The notes below the pieces were generated by a model. It searched no databases and had not been told where the DNA came from. It saw only the letters and a list, made by a program, of their open reading frames with translations. A program made the position numbers and the translations under genes. From Odontesthes bonariensis (taxonomy: Eukaryota; Chordata; Actinopteri; Atheriniformes; Atherinopsidae), in the NCBI RefSeq assembly GCF_027942865.1, contig NC_134527.1, positions 7,914,976 through 7,978,975 of the forward strand: 64,000 nt of DNA. Direction: 5' to 3'. Shown piece after piece: positions 27,490-36,477 of this stretch (within the stretch, counting starts at the first letter, position 1; each line of letters begins with the position of its first letter).

Positions 27490-29277
27490 TCATGCATAGA
27501 CACATGAGAAAAGAAATGTTTTTAACCTGGATTTAAAAATGTCTACATTTGGTGAAAGTTTAATCTCCACTGGCAGTTTGTTCCACTTATTTGCAGCATA
27601 ACAGCTAAATGCTGCTTCTCCATGTTTAGTCTGGACTCTGGACTGGACCAGCTGACCTGAGTCCTTGGATCTAAGAGCTCTGCTGGGTTTATATTCTCTG
27701 AACATATCACAGATGTATTTTGGGCCTAAACCGTTCTGGGATTTGTAAACCATCAGCAGGCTTTTAAAATCTATTCTATGACTGACTGGAAGCCAGTGTA
27801 AAGATTTTAAAACTGGTGTGATGTGTTCAGATCTCTTAGTCCGGGTTAAAACTCTAGCAGCAGCGTTCTGGATGAGCTGCAGATGTTTAATGCTCTTTTT
27901 GGGAAGTCCAGTTAAAAGAGCATTACAGTAATCGAGTCTACTGGAGATGAATGCATGGATGAGTTTCTCCTGGTCTTTTTGGGAGAGGAAACCTTTAATT
28001 CTGTTGATATTTCTGAGGTGGTAAAAAGCTGCCTTGGTGACAGCTTTGATGTGGCTGCTGAAAGTCAGATCTGAGTCTATCAACACTCCGAGGTTACGAA
28101 CTTGGTCAGTGATTATAAGGTCCCGAGTCTCAAGATATGTACCAACGCTGACCCTCTTCTCTTTGCTACCAAACAGAATGATCTCAGTTTTGTCTTCATT
28201 TAATTGTAGAAAATTCTCTCTCATCCAGGTGTTTACTTCCTCCAGACACTGACACAGAACGTCAGCTGGGCTGCAGTCGTCCGGTGACAGAGACACATAA
28301 AGTTGTGTATCGTCTGCATAACTGTGATAATTGATGTTAAAATTCTGCAATATCTGACCCAAAGGGAGCATATACAAGTTAAACAGAAGAGGTCCAAGAA
28401 TTGACCCCTGGGGGACTCCACAAGTCATGGCCACTCGCTCAGATTCATAGCTGCCAATAGTAACAAAATAACTCCGGCCTTCTAAGTAGGACCTGAACCA
28501 GTTAAGGACCGCTCCAGAAAGTCCAACCCAGTTTTCCAGCCTGTGCAACAGGATTCTGTGATCTACAGTATCAAACCCAGCGCTGAGGTCCAACAGAACC
28601 AGGACTGAAACATTACCAGAATCAGTATTCAACCTAATGTCGTTTAACACTTTGACCAGAGCTGTTTCAGTGCTGTGATGACGTCTGAAGCCTGATTGAA
28701 ACTTATCAAGACTTCCACTTTCATTCAGAAAGTCGTTGAGCTGGTTAAATACAACTTTCTCAATAATCTTGGATATAAAAGAGAGGTTAGAGACAGGTCT
28801 GTAGTTGTTCATCATAGAGGCATCTAGAGTTCTCTTCTTTAGGAGTGGCTTAATGGCAGCTGTCTTTAGTGACTTGGGAAAAATGCCTGATGCCAGTGAG
28901 CTGTTAACTATTCGTAGGAGATCACTTTCTACTGAGGTAAAAACAGTTTTTAAAAAGTCGGATGGTATTATGTCCAGAGAACAAGTTGTTGATTTCAGCT
29001 GCCGAACTGTTTCCTCTAGGATTTTTAAATCAACATTATTAAATTGTGACATAACGTCAGAGTTATTTCTAGGTTTTAGACACAGATTAGTTTTCTTGTT
29101 TGTCTGTGTTGCGTGAATGTTTTGTCTAATTGTTTTGATTTTTTGGCTAAAAAAGTGGGCAAATTCGTTGCATTTCTCAGTGGAGAGGAGGTCTGGGTTT
29201 GACTGTTTAGGAGGATTTGTGAGTTTTTCAACCATAGCAAACAGAGTTCGAGAATTGTTGACATTCTTATTAATCAT
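27490..29277 (-). CDS. LINE ORF2, reverse transcriptase part
   Basis: 595 codons from the first Met; the same frame extends upstream to about 29,370. The reverse transcriptase has NYRPVSNLSFISKIIEKVV, the FQSGFRRHHSTETALVK block, LDLSAGFDTVDH and GVPQGSILGPLLF. The catalytic SYADDTQLYV is at about residues 315-325 and is intact. The C-terminal part (RLDYCNALLTGLP, LQLIQNAAARVLTRT, LHWLPV) is typical of L2/CR1 elements in fish. In the LDLSAGFD motif a glycine replaces the usual small alanine, which may or may not matter. It is separated from the endonuclease by a one-base insertion. Confidence 0.85.
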   Translation of the reverse strand: MINKNVNNSRTLFAMVEKLTNPPKQSNPDLLSTEKCNEFAHFFSQKIKTIRQNIHATQTNKKTNLCLKPRNNSDVMSQFNNVDLKILEETVRQLKSTTCSLDIIPSDFLKTVFTSVESDLLRIVNSSLASGIFPKSLKTAAIKPLLKKRTLDASMMNNYRPVSNLSFISKIIEKVVFNQLNDFLNESGSLDKFQSGFRRHHSTETALVKVLNDIRLNTDSGNVSVLVLLDLSAGFDTVDHRILLHRLENWVGLSGAVLNWFRSYLEGRSYFVTIGSYESERVAMTCGVPQGSILGPLLFNLYMLPLGQILQNFNINYHSYADDTQLYVSLSPDDCSPADVLCQCLEEVNTWMRENFLQLNEDKTEIILFGSKEKRVSVGTYLETRDLIITDQVRNLGVLIDSDLTFSSHIKAVTKAAFYHLRNINRIKGFLSQKDQEKLIHAFISSRLDYCNALLTGLPKKSIKHLQLIQNAAARVLTRTKRSEHITPVLKSLHWLPVSHRIDFKSLLMVYKSQNGLGPKYICDMFREYKPSRALRSKDSGQLVQSRVQTKHGEAAFSCYAANKWNKLPVEIKLSPNVDIFKSRLKTFLFSCVYA

Positions 29278-29377
29278 TTCAGATAAATGCAGCTGTCTGG
29301 CCTTGCACAGCTCATTGTTATAACTACGCAGGTTTTCTTTATATAGCTCATAGTGAATCTGAAGCTTTGTTTTCCTC

Positions 29378-30364
29378 CTATTTACGTTCAGCTTTCCTGC
29401 ATTCTCTTTTCAGATTTTTGACCGTAGTGGTGTTTCTCCATGGGGTTTTCTGTTTGATCAAGGTGCTCTTGAGTCTTATCGGTGCAACAGCTTCCATTAC
29501 ATTAAAAATTTTCAAGTTAAAATGATCCAGCATTCCTTCAACCGACTCTGCGCTCATTGTTGGTAACATAACTATGGCCTCCCTTAACTGAGCACTTGTT
29601 TTCTCATTGATAAACCTCTTCTTAACTGAGAAGCTGGTTGTTTGAACATTCTGAGTAATATGTAAATCAAATAAAATACAAAAATGGTCAGACAAGGCCA
29701 AATCAGTAACAACAACAGAAGAAATATCAACACCTTTAGAAATGACCAGGTCCAGAATGTGACCTCGAAAGTGGGTAGGTTCTGTTACATGCTGCCACAA
29801 ACCAAACATGTCCAGCACAGAAGAAAATTCTTTGGCAGTACCATCCGTCATATTATCCATGTGAATGTTAAAATCCCCGGTCAAGATAAAATGGTTAAAA
29901 TCAGTCGAAATAACAGACAATAATTCAGAAAAATCATCAATAAAACTTGCACAGTATCCTGGAGATCTGTAAATGATTAAGAACAGGATTTTAGGAACAC
30001 CCTTTAAAATAAAACTCAGATATTCAAAAGAAGTGAAATCACCAAATGATATCTCTTTACACTGGAATGTATCTTTAAAGAAGGCAGCCTCCCCCCCACC
30101 TTTCCTCCCATTTCGGCATTTATCCATAAAACTAAAGTTTGGGGGAGCTGCTTCATTAAGAACAGTAGCACTTGTGCTCTCTGTTAACCATGTTTCTGTC
30201 AGAAAAAGAAAATCTAAATTGTGTGAAATTATGAAGTCATTAACTAACAGTGACTTATTGGACAGAGATCTAATATTAAGTAAGGCTAGCTTTGTGGAGT
30301 TTACAGTGGTCTCTGTTGTATTCTGAGTTGTACGTGGTGCCGATAACAGATTAGATAAATTCAC
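29378..30364 (-). CDS. LINE ORF2, AP-like endonuclease part
   Basis: 328 codons. Encodes the endonuclease that nicks the target before reverse transcription. Visible motifs in order: LALLNIRSLSNK (N-terminal Asn), FLFLTETWL (catalytic Glu), LFLIIYRSPG, LTGDFNIHMD (GDFN) and ALSDHFCILFD (SDH). All core catalytic residues are present. The frame stops at TAG beside AAATAGGAGG at about 29,378. Shifting by one base continues directly into the reverse transcriptase, so a single inserted base is the only visible break in ORF2. Confidence 0.8.
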   Translation of the reverse strand: MNLSNLLSAPRTTQNTTETTVNSTKLALLNIRSLSNKSLLVNDFIISHNLDFLFLTETWLTESTSATVLNEAAPPNFSFMDKCRNGRKGGGEAAFFKDTFQCKEISFGDFTSFEYLSFILKGVPKILFLIIYRSPGYCASFIDDFSELLSVISTDFNHFILTGDFNIHMDNMTDGTAKEFSSVLDMFGLWQHVTEPTHFRGHILDLVISKGVDISSVVVTDLALSDHFCILFDLHITQNVQTTSFSVKKRFINEKTSAQLREAIVMLPTMSAESVEGMLDHFNLKIFNVMEAVAPIRLKSTLIKQKTPWRNTTTVKNLKRECRKAERK

Positions 30365-30518
30365 CCAGCAGGTTGACTGTTTTCGATTCCTTCTTTTACT
30401 AACTAATACAGGAATCCTATTGGGCCCCAGCTTGTTCTCAGAACAGCTGTCAGAAGTCGGACTTCTATAGCAGGGACCCTGAACACATCATGGCATGGTA
30501 GCTTTGGTTTGAACAGTG

Positions 30519-31181
30519 CTATCTTTGTTTTGAACTCTGGGTGTTGTGCTGCTCCTTGAACATCCTGCACATCCCCTTGTGTCCTGCTCTGCCAGGACAG
30601 ATGATGTAAGAGGAGGAGGAGGGGGTGCCCTGCGTTTCTCGGTTGATGGTGGTCGCTGGAGTCCTGGCTGGGATAGAGACATCCTTTTGAGACCTTGGAT
30701 GATGTGGAGTAAAGGGTCTGGTGAGGGGGGGGGGGGGGGGGGGGGGGCTGGGGGTTGTTTGCCTCGCTGCTGTGTCCTTCAGTCTAATCTGTACAGTCAT
30801 GTTTGGGTTTGCCGTCCCAACAGCATGACGTAAATGTGCACCAAGTAATCTGCATCCAGTTCGATTGGGATGCACGCCATCAGGTCTGAAACGCTCCTTA
30901 CAGTTCCAAAAGATATTAAAGTTATCAATGAACTTAATCCCATGGGCGATGCATGCATTTGACAACCATGTGTTCAGGCCAAGAAGTCTGCTGAAAAGTT
31001 CAATTCCTTTACCCACAGTAGGAATAGGGCCAGAAATGGAGACCCTATGTGCTCCATAGTGACACAGTCTCTCAAACAGCAGAGAAAAATCCTTCTTCAA
31101 GATCTCAGAGCCAGTCTTCCTTCTCAGAATATCAAAAGACCCTGTATGGACAATGATCCTCGTTGCAGTATAATAATTCAT
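30519..31181 (-). CDS. LINE ORF1 fragment with SGNH esterase domain
   Basis: 220 codons. The domain shows IIVHTGSFDIL (block with Gly), VSISGPIPT and a C-terminal RPDGVHPNRTGC with the DxxH pair of SGNH/GDSL hydrolases. Such esterase domains are known in ORF1 of CR1/L2 LINEs and are thought to act on membranes or the RNP. After the domain comes a proline-rich stretch encoded by the G run. The 5' part of ORF1 is lost by truncation at the LINE end, so the first Met need not be the true start. Confidence 0.65.
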   Translation of the reverse strand: MNYYTATRIIVHTGSFDILRRKTGSEILKKDFSLLFERLCHYGAHRVSISGPIPTVGKGIELFSRLLGLNTWLSNACIAHGIKFIDNFNIFWNCKERFRPDGVHPNRTGCRLLGAHLRHAVGTANPNMTVQIRLKDTAARQTTPSPPPPPPPLTRPFTPHHPRSQKDVSIPARTPATTINRETQGTPSSSSYIICPGRAGHKGMCRMFKEQHNTQSSKQR

Positions 31182-32108
31182 ATTTCTGAGAGGGAGAAGT
31201 GTTAGTAAAGATCCTTATCTTTTCATTATTCTAGATGGCCGGCAACAACAAAAAGAAGCGCTGTGAAGTGTGTGGACCCAAGAAGGACAGAAAAACACAT
31301 TATAAATGCACCCAGTGCAAGAAGTACATATGCAATACACACACACAGTGAAACTCTGCCCCCATGTGTGGTATAGTCTGGTATGAAAATAGTCGTGTTC
31401 AATGGGGCTAATGTGTTGTTCAGACAGATGTTATGTGTAAACTGACCTAACTAGGTTGCATTTCTAATGAAATTCAAATAAATAATACTTGCTTCATTTG
31501 TACATTTGTTGATTACTTTCCAGTTCTCCCTTTTTTATGATGCATTCCTTATTTTGTTACATTTTAATAAGAAAATGAACAAAAACGAGTGGCATTTTTA
31601 TTCATAAATTTAATTTAACAAAGGGAAAGGGAAAAAATGTAACATATGTGTTGTTTATAATACTTGCAATTGGGATAGAGTAAACATCTGCAGAGTATTT
31701 TAACAAAAAAAGATTTGATTATGTTGAATTAAAAGCCTCAAATAGCAATGGGTCCACCAGACCTAGCAGGACTCCCTGTGTAACAAAAAGACGAGGACCC
31801 TATAAGGGTTAATCACTTCCCTTTCAAACAGGTTTGTTCTTCAGTTTTTTTATCATCTGGGCCTCTGTGCCCCTGGCTTTCACTTTTTGTCAAGCGCCAA
31901 AGGTAAGTCGCATGAGCTGAACTGTTGCACACGTGCTGTTTGCACGTGCAGGTTTCCACACCCTGTACTTTAAAGCACGTTTTTGTTGTTGGTTTTATGT
32001 GTTGGATTTTCCCTCTCTCCACTTCAAAAGAAGCCAAAAAATAAATAAATCACAAATTGAATTTTAATTCTCTTTGTTTTATTTCAGAGTGCAAGTTGGA
32101 CACTTTTC

Positions 32109-32930
32109 ATGATGTTAAGGTATGCTCACTCCATGCATCTCTCTGCCTCTTCGTCCTCATCGCTGACCATGTCTCGGGTGCCCTCAAAGCTGCGGAGTTG
32201 TTTCCGCAGGAACAGCGGCGGTGGGAACAAGAAACGTGTGGTGTTTGCAGACGCCATAGGATTGGAACTCACCGCTATACATCTGTTCAACCCTGAGCCG
32301 TCCTCCCCCACATCTGCCCCAGGGATGGGACCCTCTCCAGCCCAACGTCAAGACCAACAGTCAACTTCAAGCAAAATACTGTGCCACAAGATGCAGCTGG
32401 GTCTCCCTCAGTCCACACAAGACTTTAAAACCTTTCTTGCATCTCAGCGGGAGAGGATCGTCCAGCTTGAGAGCTGCAGCATTTCAGAGCACAGCCTAAG
32501 CGGCAAAGTGTGTGTCTCCCACGTTAGCACCAAAAAGGTTGTTCATATAAGGATGACTTTTGACTCTTGGAAGACTCATTATGACATTCCCTGCACGTTC
32601 TTGCAGCATCAGTGGTGCAGTGGTTTAGATGTGGATGTTTTTTCCTTTGACATAAACTTACCCCAGAACATTGATCCAAAAGAGCGATGTGAGTTTTTCG
32701 TCTTATTCAGACCAGGACCTGGCTCTACGTACCACTGGGATGACAACAGGGGGCAGAATTACAGAGTGTGCATGGAAAAAGATGAATCAAGTGCGAGCCA
32801 AGGTAACACTAATCATTGTGACCCCACATTTTCAAAGCAACAACCACTGGCCTGGCCACAAGTGTCTGCTTGTATCCAAAATTCTGGCAATCTCCAGTAT
32901 CTTAACAGGTGGTTGTCCAGCAGAGCATAG
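32109..32930 (+). CDS. N-terminally truncated ppp1r3c duplicate
   Basis: 273 codons in the open frame. From MHLSAS (32,133) on it matches ppp1r3c with about four amino-acid changes (L to S near the start, then K to T, R to W, H to Y in or near the glycogen-binding module) and no frameshift. The PP1-docking KKRVVF motif and the whole CBM21 module are kept. The MSCTR exon and about 60 following residues are missing. In their place are a few codons from the duplicated 3' flank (MMLRYAHS). TTTATTTCAG ending at 32,086 looks like a splice acceptor, but joining it to the ppp1r3c first coding exon gives an early stop, so translation would need an internal Met. AATAAA lies at 33,121-33,126. Functional gene or young pseudogene is undecided. 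Confidence 0.6.
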   Translation: MMLRYAHSMHLSASSSSSLTMSRVPSKLRSCFRRNSGGGNKKRVVFADAIGLELTAIHLFNPEPSSPTSAPGMGPSPAQRQDQQSTSSKILCHKMQLGLPQSTQDFKTFLASQRERIVQLESCSISEHSLSGKVCVSHVSTKKVVHIRMTFDSWKTHYDIPCTFLQHQWCSGLDVDVFSFDINLPQNIDPKERCEFFVLFRPGPGSTYHWDDNRGQNYRVCMEKDESSASQGNTNHCDPTFSKQQPLAWPQVSACIQNSGNLQYLNRWLSSRA

Positions 32931-33831
32931 TGGAAAGATCCTTGCTGAAATAAGTAGATCAGTGAACTTGATGTAAACATTTTTTTTTAACAGACCTGAG
33001 TTATGATATAATTATGTTAATATATTTAAATAATGACTCTCTTAAACGTCTGTGTTGGATTGTCTGAAACATAACTCACACTCCTGAGCCGAACCAACCT
33101 GCTAAAATATGAATATTCTGAATAAATTATTATATTTAAAAAGAAAATGCTGTGTTTCTCTTTTCTGCTGAATTATATGAAAAACCCTTTTCACTCATGG
33201 AGCCCTGCAGCCTTGGTTACACTGAAATATATACATACTGTAGCAGGACATATAAGCCATGATCAAGATGCCTAGGTGAGAAATTATTCAGAGTACATAC
33301 CAATTTTCTCCAAGCATGTACACAGATGAGTAACTTGGCACTGGGGCACAAACTGTCTCAATGGAACCGCCTGTTCCTGGCACTCCCTTACCTTGCATGT
33401 TGGGATTTTTTACATCTTGTGCTGTACACAACTGGTTTGGCAAAGAGCAGGTAACCATGGCAACATCTGTCACAGCATGGATTTGGGTTGACGCATGGGA
33501 TTGTGTTTACATGCAAGGGTGGAGTCACCAACGAGTACTTTGGCAACCACAGTGGGAAAGCGTCTGTCTTTGCTTCTCTTGTTCCTCTCCTTCTTAATCA
33601 CTTCCCTTTCAAACAGGTTTGTTCTTCAATTTTTTATCATCTGGGCCACTGTGTCCCTGGCTTTCACTTTTTGGCAATCGCCAAAGTCTCGTGAGCTGAA
33701 AGTTGCACATGTGCTGTTTGCACGTGCAAGTTTCCACTTTAAAGCCAAAAAATGAATAAATCACAAATTGAATTTTAATTCTCTTTGTTTTATTTCAGAG
33801 TGCAAGTTGGACACTTTTCAGTATGTTAAGG

Positions 33832-34130
33832 AAGTGTCTTGATTCTTGAAATAAGGCATGCCGCATTTAGAACCATACGGTCATTTGAGAAACAATACAC
33901 CATCTTCAAATTCAAATGTTTCATACAAAGACACATAATAACAATAAAAATAATAATTATAACTTCTGGTCCTCACCAGGTCTTAATTTTAGGTAAATAC
34001 AACCTCAAACAAACAACTGCACATGACATGTAACACCATATCATGATTTACTCATCAAAACCAAAATGCAGAGGCCGTGTGTGAAAAGTGCACCCCTGCT
34101 GCTACTGTGGGGATTCAGTGGGTAGGAAGC
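33832..34130. other. Intergenic DNA, no gene recognised
   Basis: AT-rich spacer after the tandem duplication, with an ATAATAACAATAAAAATAAT simple-sequence stretch. Nothing else was recognised. Confidence 0.5.
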
Positions 34131-34149
34131 AGCCATGTGATTCTATTCA

Positions 34150-34840
34150 AATGTATTTCTACAAAATAGCACCTCTATAAAAGCAGAAGTTTTGGCAGTT
34201 TGTTGTTCTAGAACATTCAGGTGTGTGTTCACTTAATGCCAAGAAGGAAAAACATCAGCAATGATCTTAGAAGATCAGCTGTTGCAGCTCATTAATCTGG
34301 GAAGGTTCAGAAGGCCATTTTCAAACAATTTAGAGTCTATCATTCTAAAGTGAGAAAGATTATTCACAAGTGGAAATCATTCAAGACAGCTCCCAATGTT
34401 CCCAGGAGTGGACGTCGCAGAAAGTTCACCCAAAGGTCAGACAGTGCAGTGCTCAGAGAAATTGTATAAAAACCAAGAGCTACATCTCAGACTCTACAGG
34501 CCTCAGTTATCATTTTAAATGTTAAAGTTCATGACAGTACAATTAGAAAAAGACTGAACAAATATGAATTGTTTGGGAGGGTTGCAGGAGAAAGCCTTCT
34601 CTGTGAAAGGAACAGCACACCTTGGGTTTGCAAAGTTTCATCTGAACAAAACCACAGGACTTCTTGACCAATGTCCTTTGGACAAACAAGACAAAATAGA
34701 CATGTTTGGCCGTAATGCACTGAACCGCGTTTGGCCAATATCAGAACTAACACATCAAATCTAATGTCAAGCACGGCTGTGGAGGGATTGTGATTCTGTG
34801 AAACATCGTACCAGAGATGAGACAAATAAGGCTTGCTTTG
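34150..34840 (+). mobile_element. Tc1-like transposon relic (different family)
   Basis: A degraded Tc1-type transposase gene starts with an MPRRKNISNDLRRSA-like N-terminus at 34,238. It continues through a helix-turn-helix region (KIIHKWKSFKTAPNV, then PRSGRRRKFTQRS at about 34,400-34,430) and the ATSQTLQASV and DSTIRKRLNKY segments to about 34,560. It then covers part of the DDE region, with QCPLDKQDK where a catalytic motif is expected. Stops and deletions break the frame, and the 3' third of the gene is absent. It is distinct from the copies at 2.5 and 12.8 kb. Confidence 0.65.
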
Positions 34841-34874
34841 GTCTGAATAGACATACTAATTAGACCAAAGCAAG
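34832..34874. repeat. 13-bp inverted repeat
   Basis: Arms CTTGCTTTGGTCT (34832-34844) and AGACCAAAGCAAG (34862-34874) are exact reverse complements around a 17-base spacer, at the broken right end of the Tc1 relic. It may have formed during an imprecise excision or internal rearrangement of the element. Confidence 0.6.
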
Positions 34875-35826
34875 AAACTACCTCTGCACTGGAGCATGGA
34901 ACAGTATTGTTACATCATAGTCTGCATATTAAAAGTCAAAAGTCACAAATTTGCCCATCAATTTTGTCAAAACTCACACATTTTCAGGAAAAGTCGGTAG
35001 CTGCAACAAAACCGCAAAGCCGCAACGCAACAAACACCAAGTTTATGGTATCAATCTCTCAGTCTGTCTCTTCGACAAAGCTCATTTGTTAGACTGAGCT
35101 ATAAACAATGAGGAAAAGAAAACTAAGCTGCAAGTACTCAGCTTGCAGCACACTCAGACAGAGCCAGGAAACACCCATGCGGTGTAGGTCAGCAAGATAA
35201 TAAACAACCTGTCATTTAGATACGGCACTCCTTGCATCTCAATATTAGCACAGTCAATACCGTCACACGCACAGTTAAGTCTACAGCTACAGTTACAGCT
35301 CACCTTGATCATTGAACTGCACTGCCATCCTTGTGCCAGAATACCTCCACCAGGGCAGAATCCAGTTATGGACTGATGTGGACTCTGTGGGACAAGACAT
35401 TCTGCTGCTTCTAACTTTCTGTGGTAGATCACCACATAAGTAGCCTACAGTCGAATTCACTGCACAGATGTTGTCTTTAAATTACTTGACTGGAGATTTT
35501 GTCAGATGATGCTGGGGTTGTAAATGTAGGTTTTATCAGCATTGGAGCAAAGCTGACATGTAAAGCTATAGCCTACTGGTTGAAAGGTAGTGAGATTGGT
35601 TAAACTCTTTTTTTCCTATGCGCACAAATGTTCAAGCACAGATATTTACGAGACTAAATTGCACCTGACAGATTTACATATGGGTGAGTTGACTTAATGT
35701 CATAGATCATCCCCAGATGATCGTCCTCATTACAGTAAATATACAAGATGAGATAATGTGTTAACATGGGAACTCTTTTTCATACTCACTATAATTCCTT
35801 AATGAGAACTTCATGAGACAAAAACG
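34875..35826. other. Intergenic DNA, no gene recognised
   Basis: No recognisable exon or repeat. A 93-codon minus-strand frame at 35,154-35,435 has no family resemblance and no splice context. Confidence 0.45.
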
Positions 35827-36105
35827 TTGTTTTCTTATGACAACAGGTCATATGTCGTAATCTCAGAAAAACAAAAGGCAGATTGCTCGAGAACACAAGA
35901 TGAATTATACCATGAAAACAGACTTTGTTATGTTAGATATCTGAATAATCTACTTGATCACAAGGTAACAGCATCAAAATATATAACTGCAGTTGGGCCG
36001 CTCTGGACTTCCTTATTACTGACAGTAATTGCATGTTCTATTGGAATATTTCTTTATGAAATCTTCTATGATCATCAGTTTGCATACTATGAGCTAACAA
36101 AGTGA
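35827..36105 (+). CDS. Unassigned small ORF with one membrane segment
   Basis: 92 codons. I do not recognise the protein. The first two-thirds are hydrophilic. A single hydrophobic stretch (WTSLLLTVIACSIGIFLYEIF, about residues 59-79) is followed by a short aromatic tail ending YYELTK, suggesting a small single-pass membrane protein if expressed. GACAACAG just inside the frame (ending 35,846) could be a splice acceptor, making this a terminal exon whose earlier exons are not found. No polyadenylation signal was seen nearby. It may equally be chance. Confidence 0.25.
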   Translation: MFSYDNRSYVVISEKQKADCSRTQDELYHENRLCYVRYLNNLLDHKVTASKYITAVGPLWTSLLLTVIACSIGIFLYEIFYDHQFAYYELTK

Positions 36106-36473
36106 GGCAGAACCATCAACAGCCACTTTCAGCAGCCACAGCAGCAGATTATACACAATTTCAAAGCTTTCCACACAGGCTCACAATGATGTGAGAGGCT
36201 TTTTCACTGGTCAGTATCTATTTTGGTCAGCACATTTGTCATTTTGGTCATTTTATCTTTTAGCTAGCAGCAGGCACAGCTGCTGTGATTACAGTGCTGA
36301 TGCTTGGGTTGTTTAAAAATTAGCCCAGAGAGTGATCCTGTGGGCTGAAGCCACAGCAGTGAACAAAAAATGAGGGCTGTAGGTAGTTTACATAGCAGGC
36401 CCACTGAAAGAAAGGCAGTAGGCAGCAATTTATCCATGCATTTACTTAATGTTGTACACAAATTGCCTAATTA
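36106..36473. other. Intergenic DNA up to the provirus
   Basis: No gene recognised. Ends at the GCAA target site of the retroviral insertion. Confidence 0.5.
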
Positions 36474-36477
36474 GCAA

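Larger units (their letters stand above)
27287..31200 (-). mobile_element. L2/CR1-type LINE, 5'-truncated
   Basis: Minus-strand non-LTR retrotransposon. Its 3' end is marked by the T run at 27,291-27,310 (a poly-A tail on the element strand), preceded by the AAGCACTTTGAACTGTTTGT and TGTGCTATACAAATAAATAA wording of fish L2-like 3' ends. It contains part of ORF1 with an SGNH esterase domain, then ORF2 with endonuclease and reverse transcriptase. The 5' boundary is about 31,190-31,215. It lies in the intron of the piggyBac transposase gene, so it arrived after that element. A 23-base G run (30,725-30,747) codes a proline run in ORF1. Confidence 0.85.
26871..31345 (+). pseudogene. Broken piggyBac transposase gene, split by an intron
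   Basis: The first part (about 26,871-27,274) keeps an N-terminal acidic patch and, after an internal deletion, the NATKGGVDNLNK to KTLRWPLVIFFDML region found near the end of piggyBac transposases. A premature TAG follows a MSLSPE segment. The second part (31,235-31,345) encodes a Cys/His-rich tail with CEVC, CTQC and C-N-T-H spacing, the usual C-terminal zinc-binding domain. The two are separated by GAG|GTAAGT at 27,274/27,275 and TTCATTATTCTAG|ATG ending at 31,234, a phase-0 intron. The intron is now 3.96 kb because a LINE inserted in it. Confidence 0.7.
26352..31812 (+). mobile_element. piggyBac-like transposon, internally deleted, with TTAA duplication
   Basis: TTAA at 26352-26355 and 31809-31812 flank ends CCCTCATAGGGTC and GACCCTATAAGGG, which are inverted with one mismatch in 13. 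The matching place in the second tandem unit (33594-33597) is a single TTAA with no insert. Inside, an acidic DSDAEEVEFED-like start near 26,871 joins abruptly, at about 26,910, to a DHNATKGGVDNLNKL segment of the DDE transposase. The catalytic middle is therefore deleted. A further TAG replaces a codon at about 27,080. The Cys-rich C-terminus is at 31,235-31,345. Without the LINE it nests, the element is about 1.5 kb. It is non-autonomous. Confidence 0.85.
24885..33831 (+). repeat. Recent tandem duplication of about 1.7 kb (two units)
   Basis: Unit A runs from 24,885 to about 32,120, less the 5.45-kb transposon at 26,356-31,808. Unit B runs from about 32,126 to 33,831. Both start TCACTCCATGCATCTCTCTG inside the ppp1r3c coding exon. 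Both end after the block GTGCAAGTTGGACACTTTTC and a shared TGTTAAGG. The two are nearly identical through the coding part, the 3' UTR and the following 0.7 kb, so the event is young. Unit A has one longer stretch near 31,970-32,030 that unit B lacks. The 5' breakpoint lies within coding sequence, so the copied gene lacks its natural start. Confidence 0.9.

Noticed and set aside
32052-32130. Splicing of the ppp1r3c MSCTR exon onto the duplicate through the acceptor at 32,086
   Set aside because: Reading on from the split AG codon reaches a TGA within nine codons, so this would not restore a full-length duplicate.
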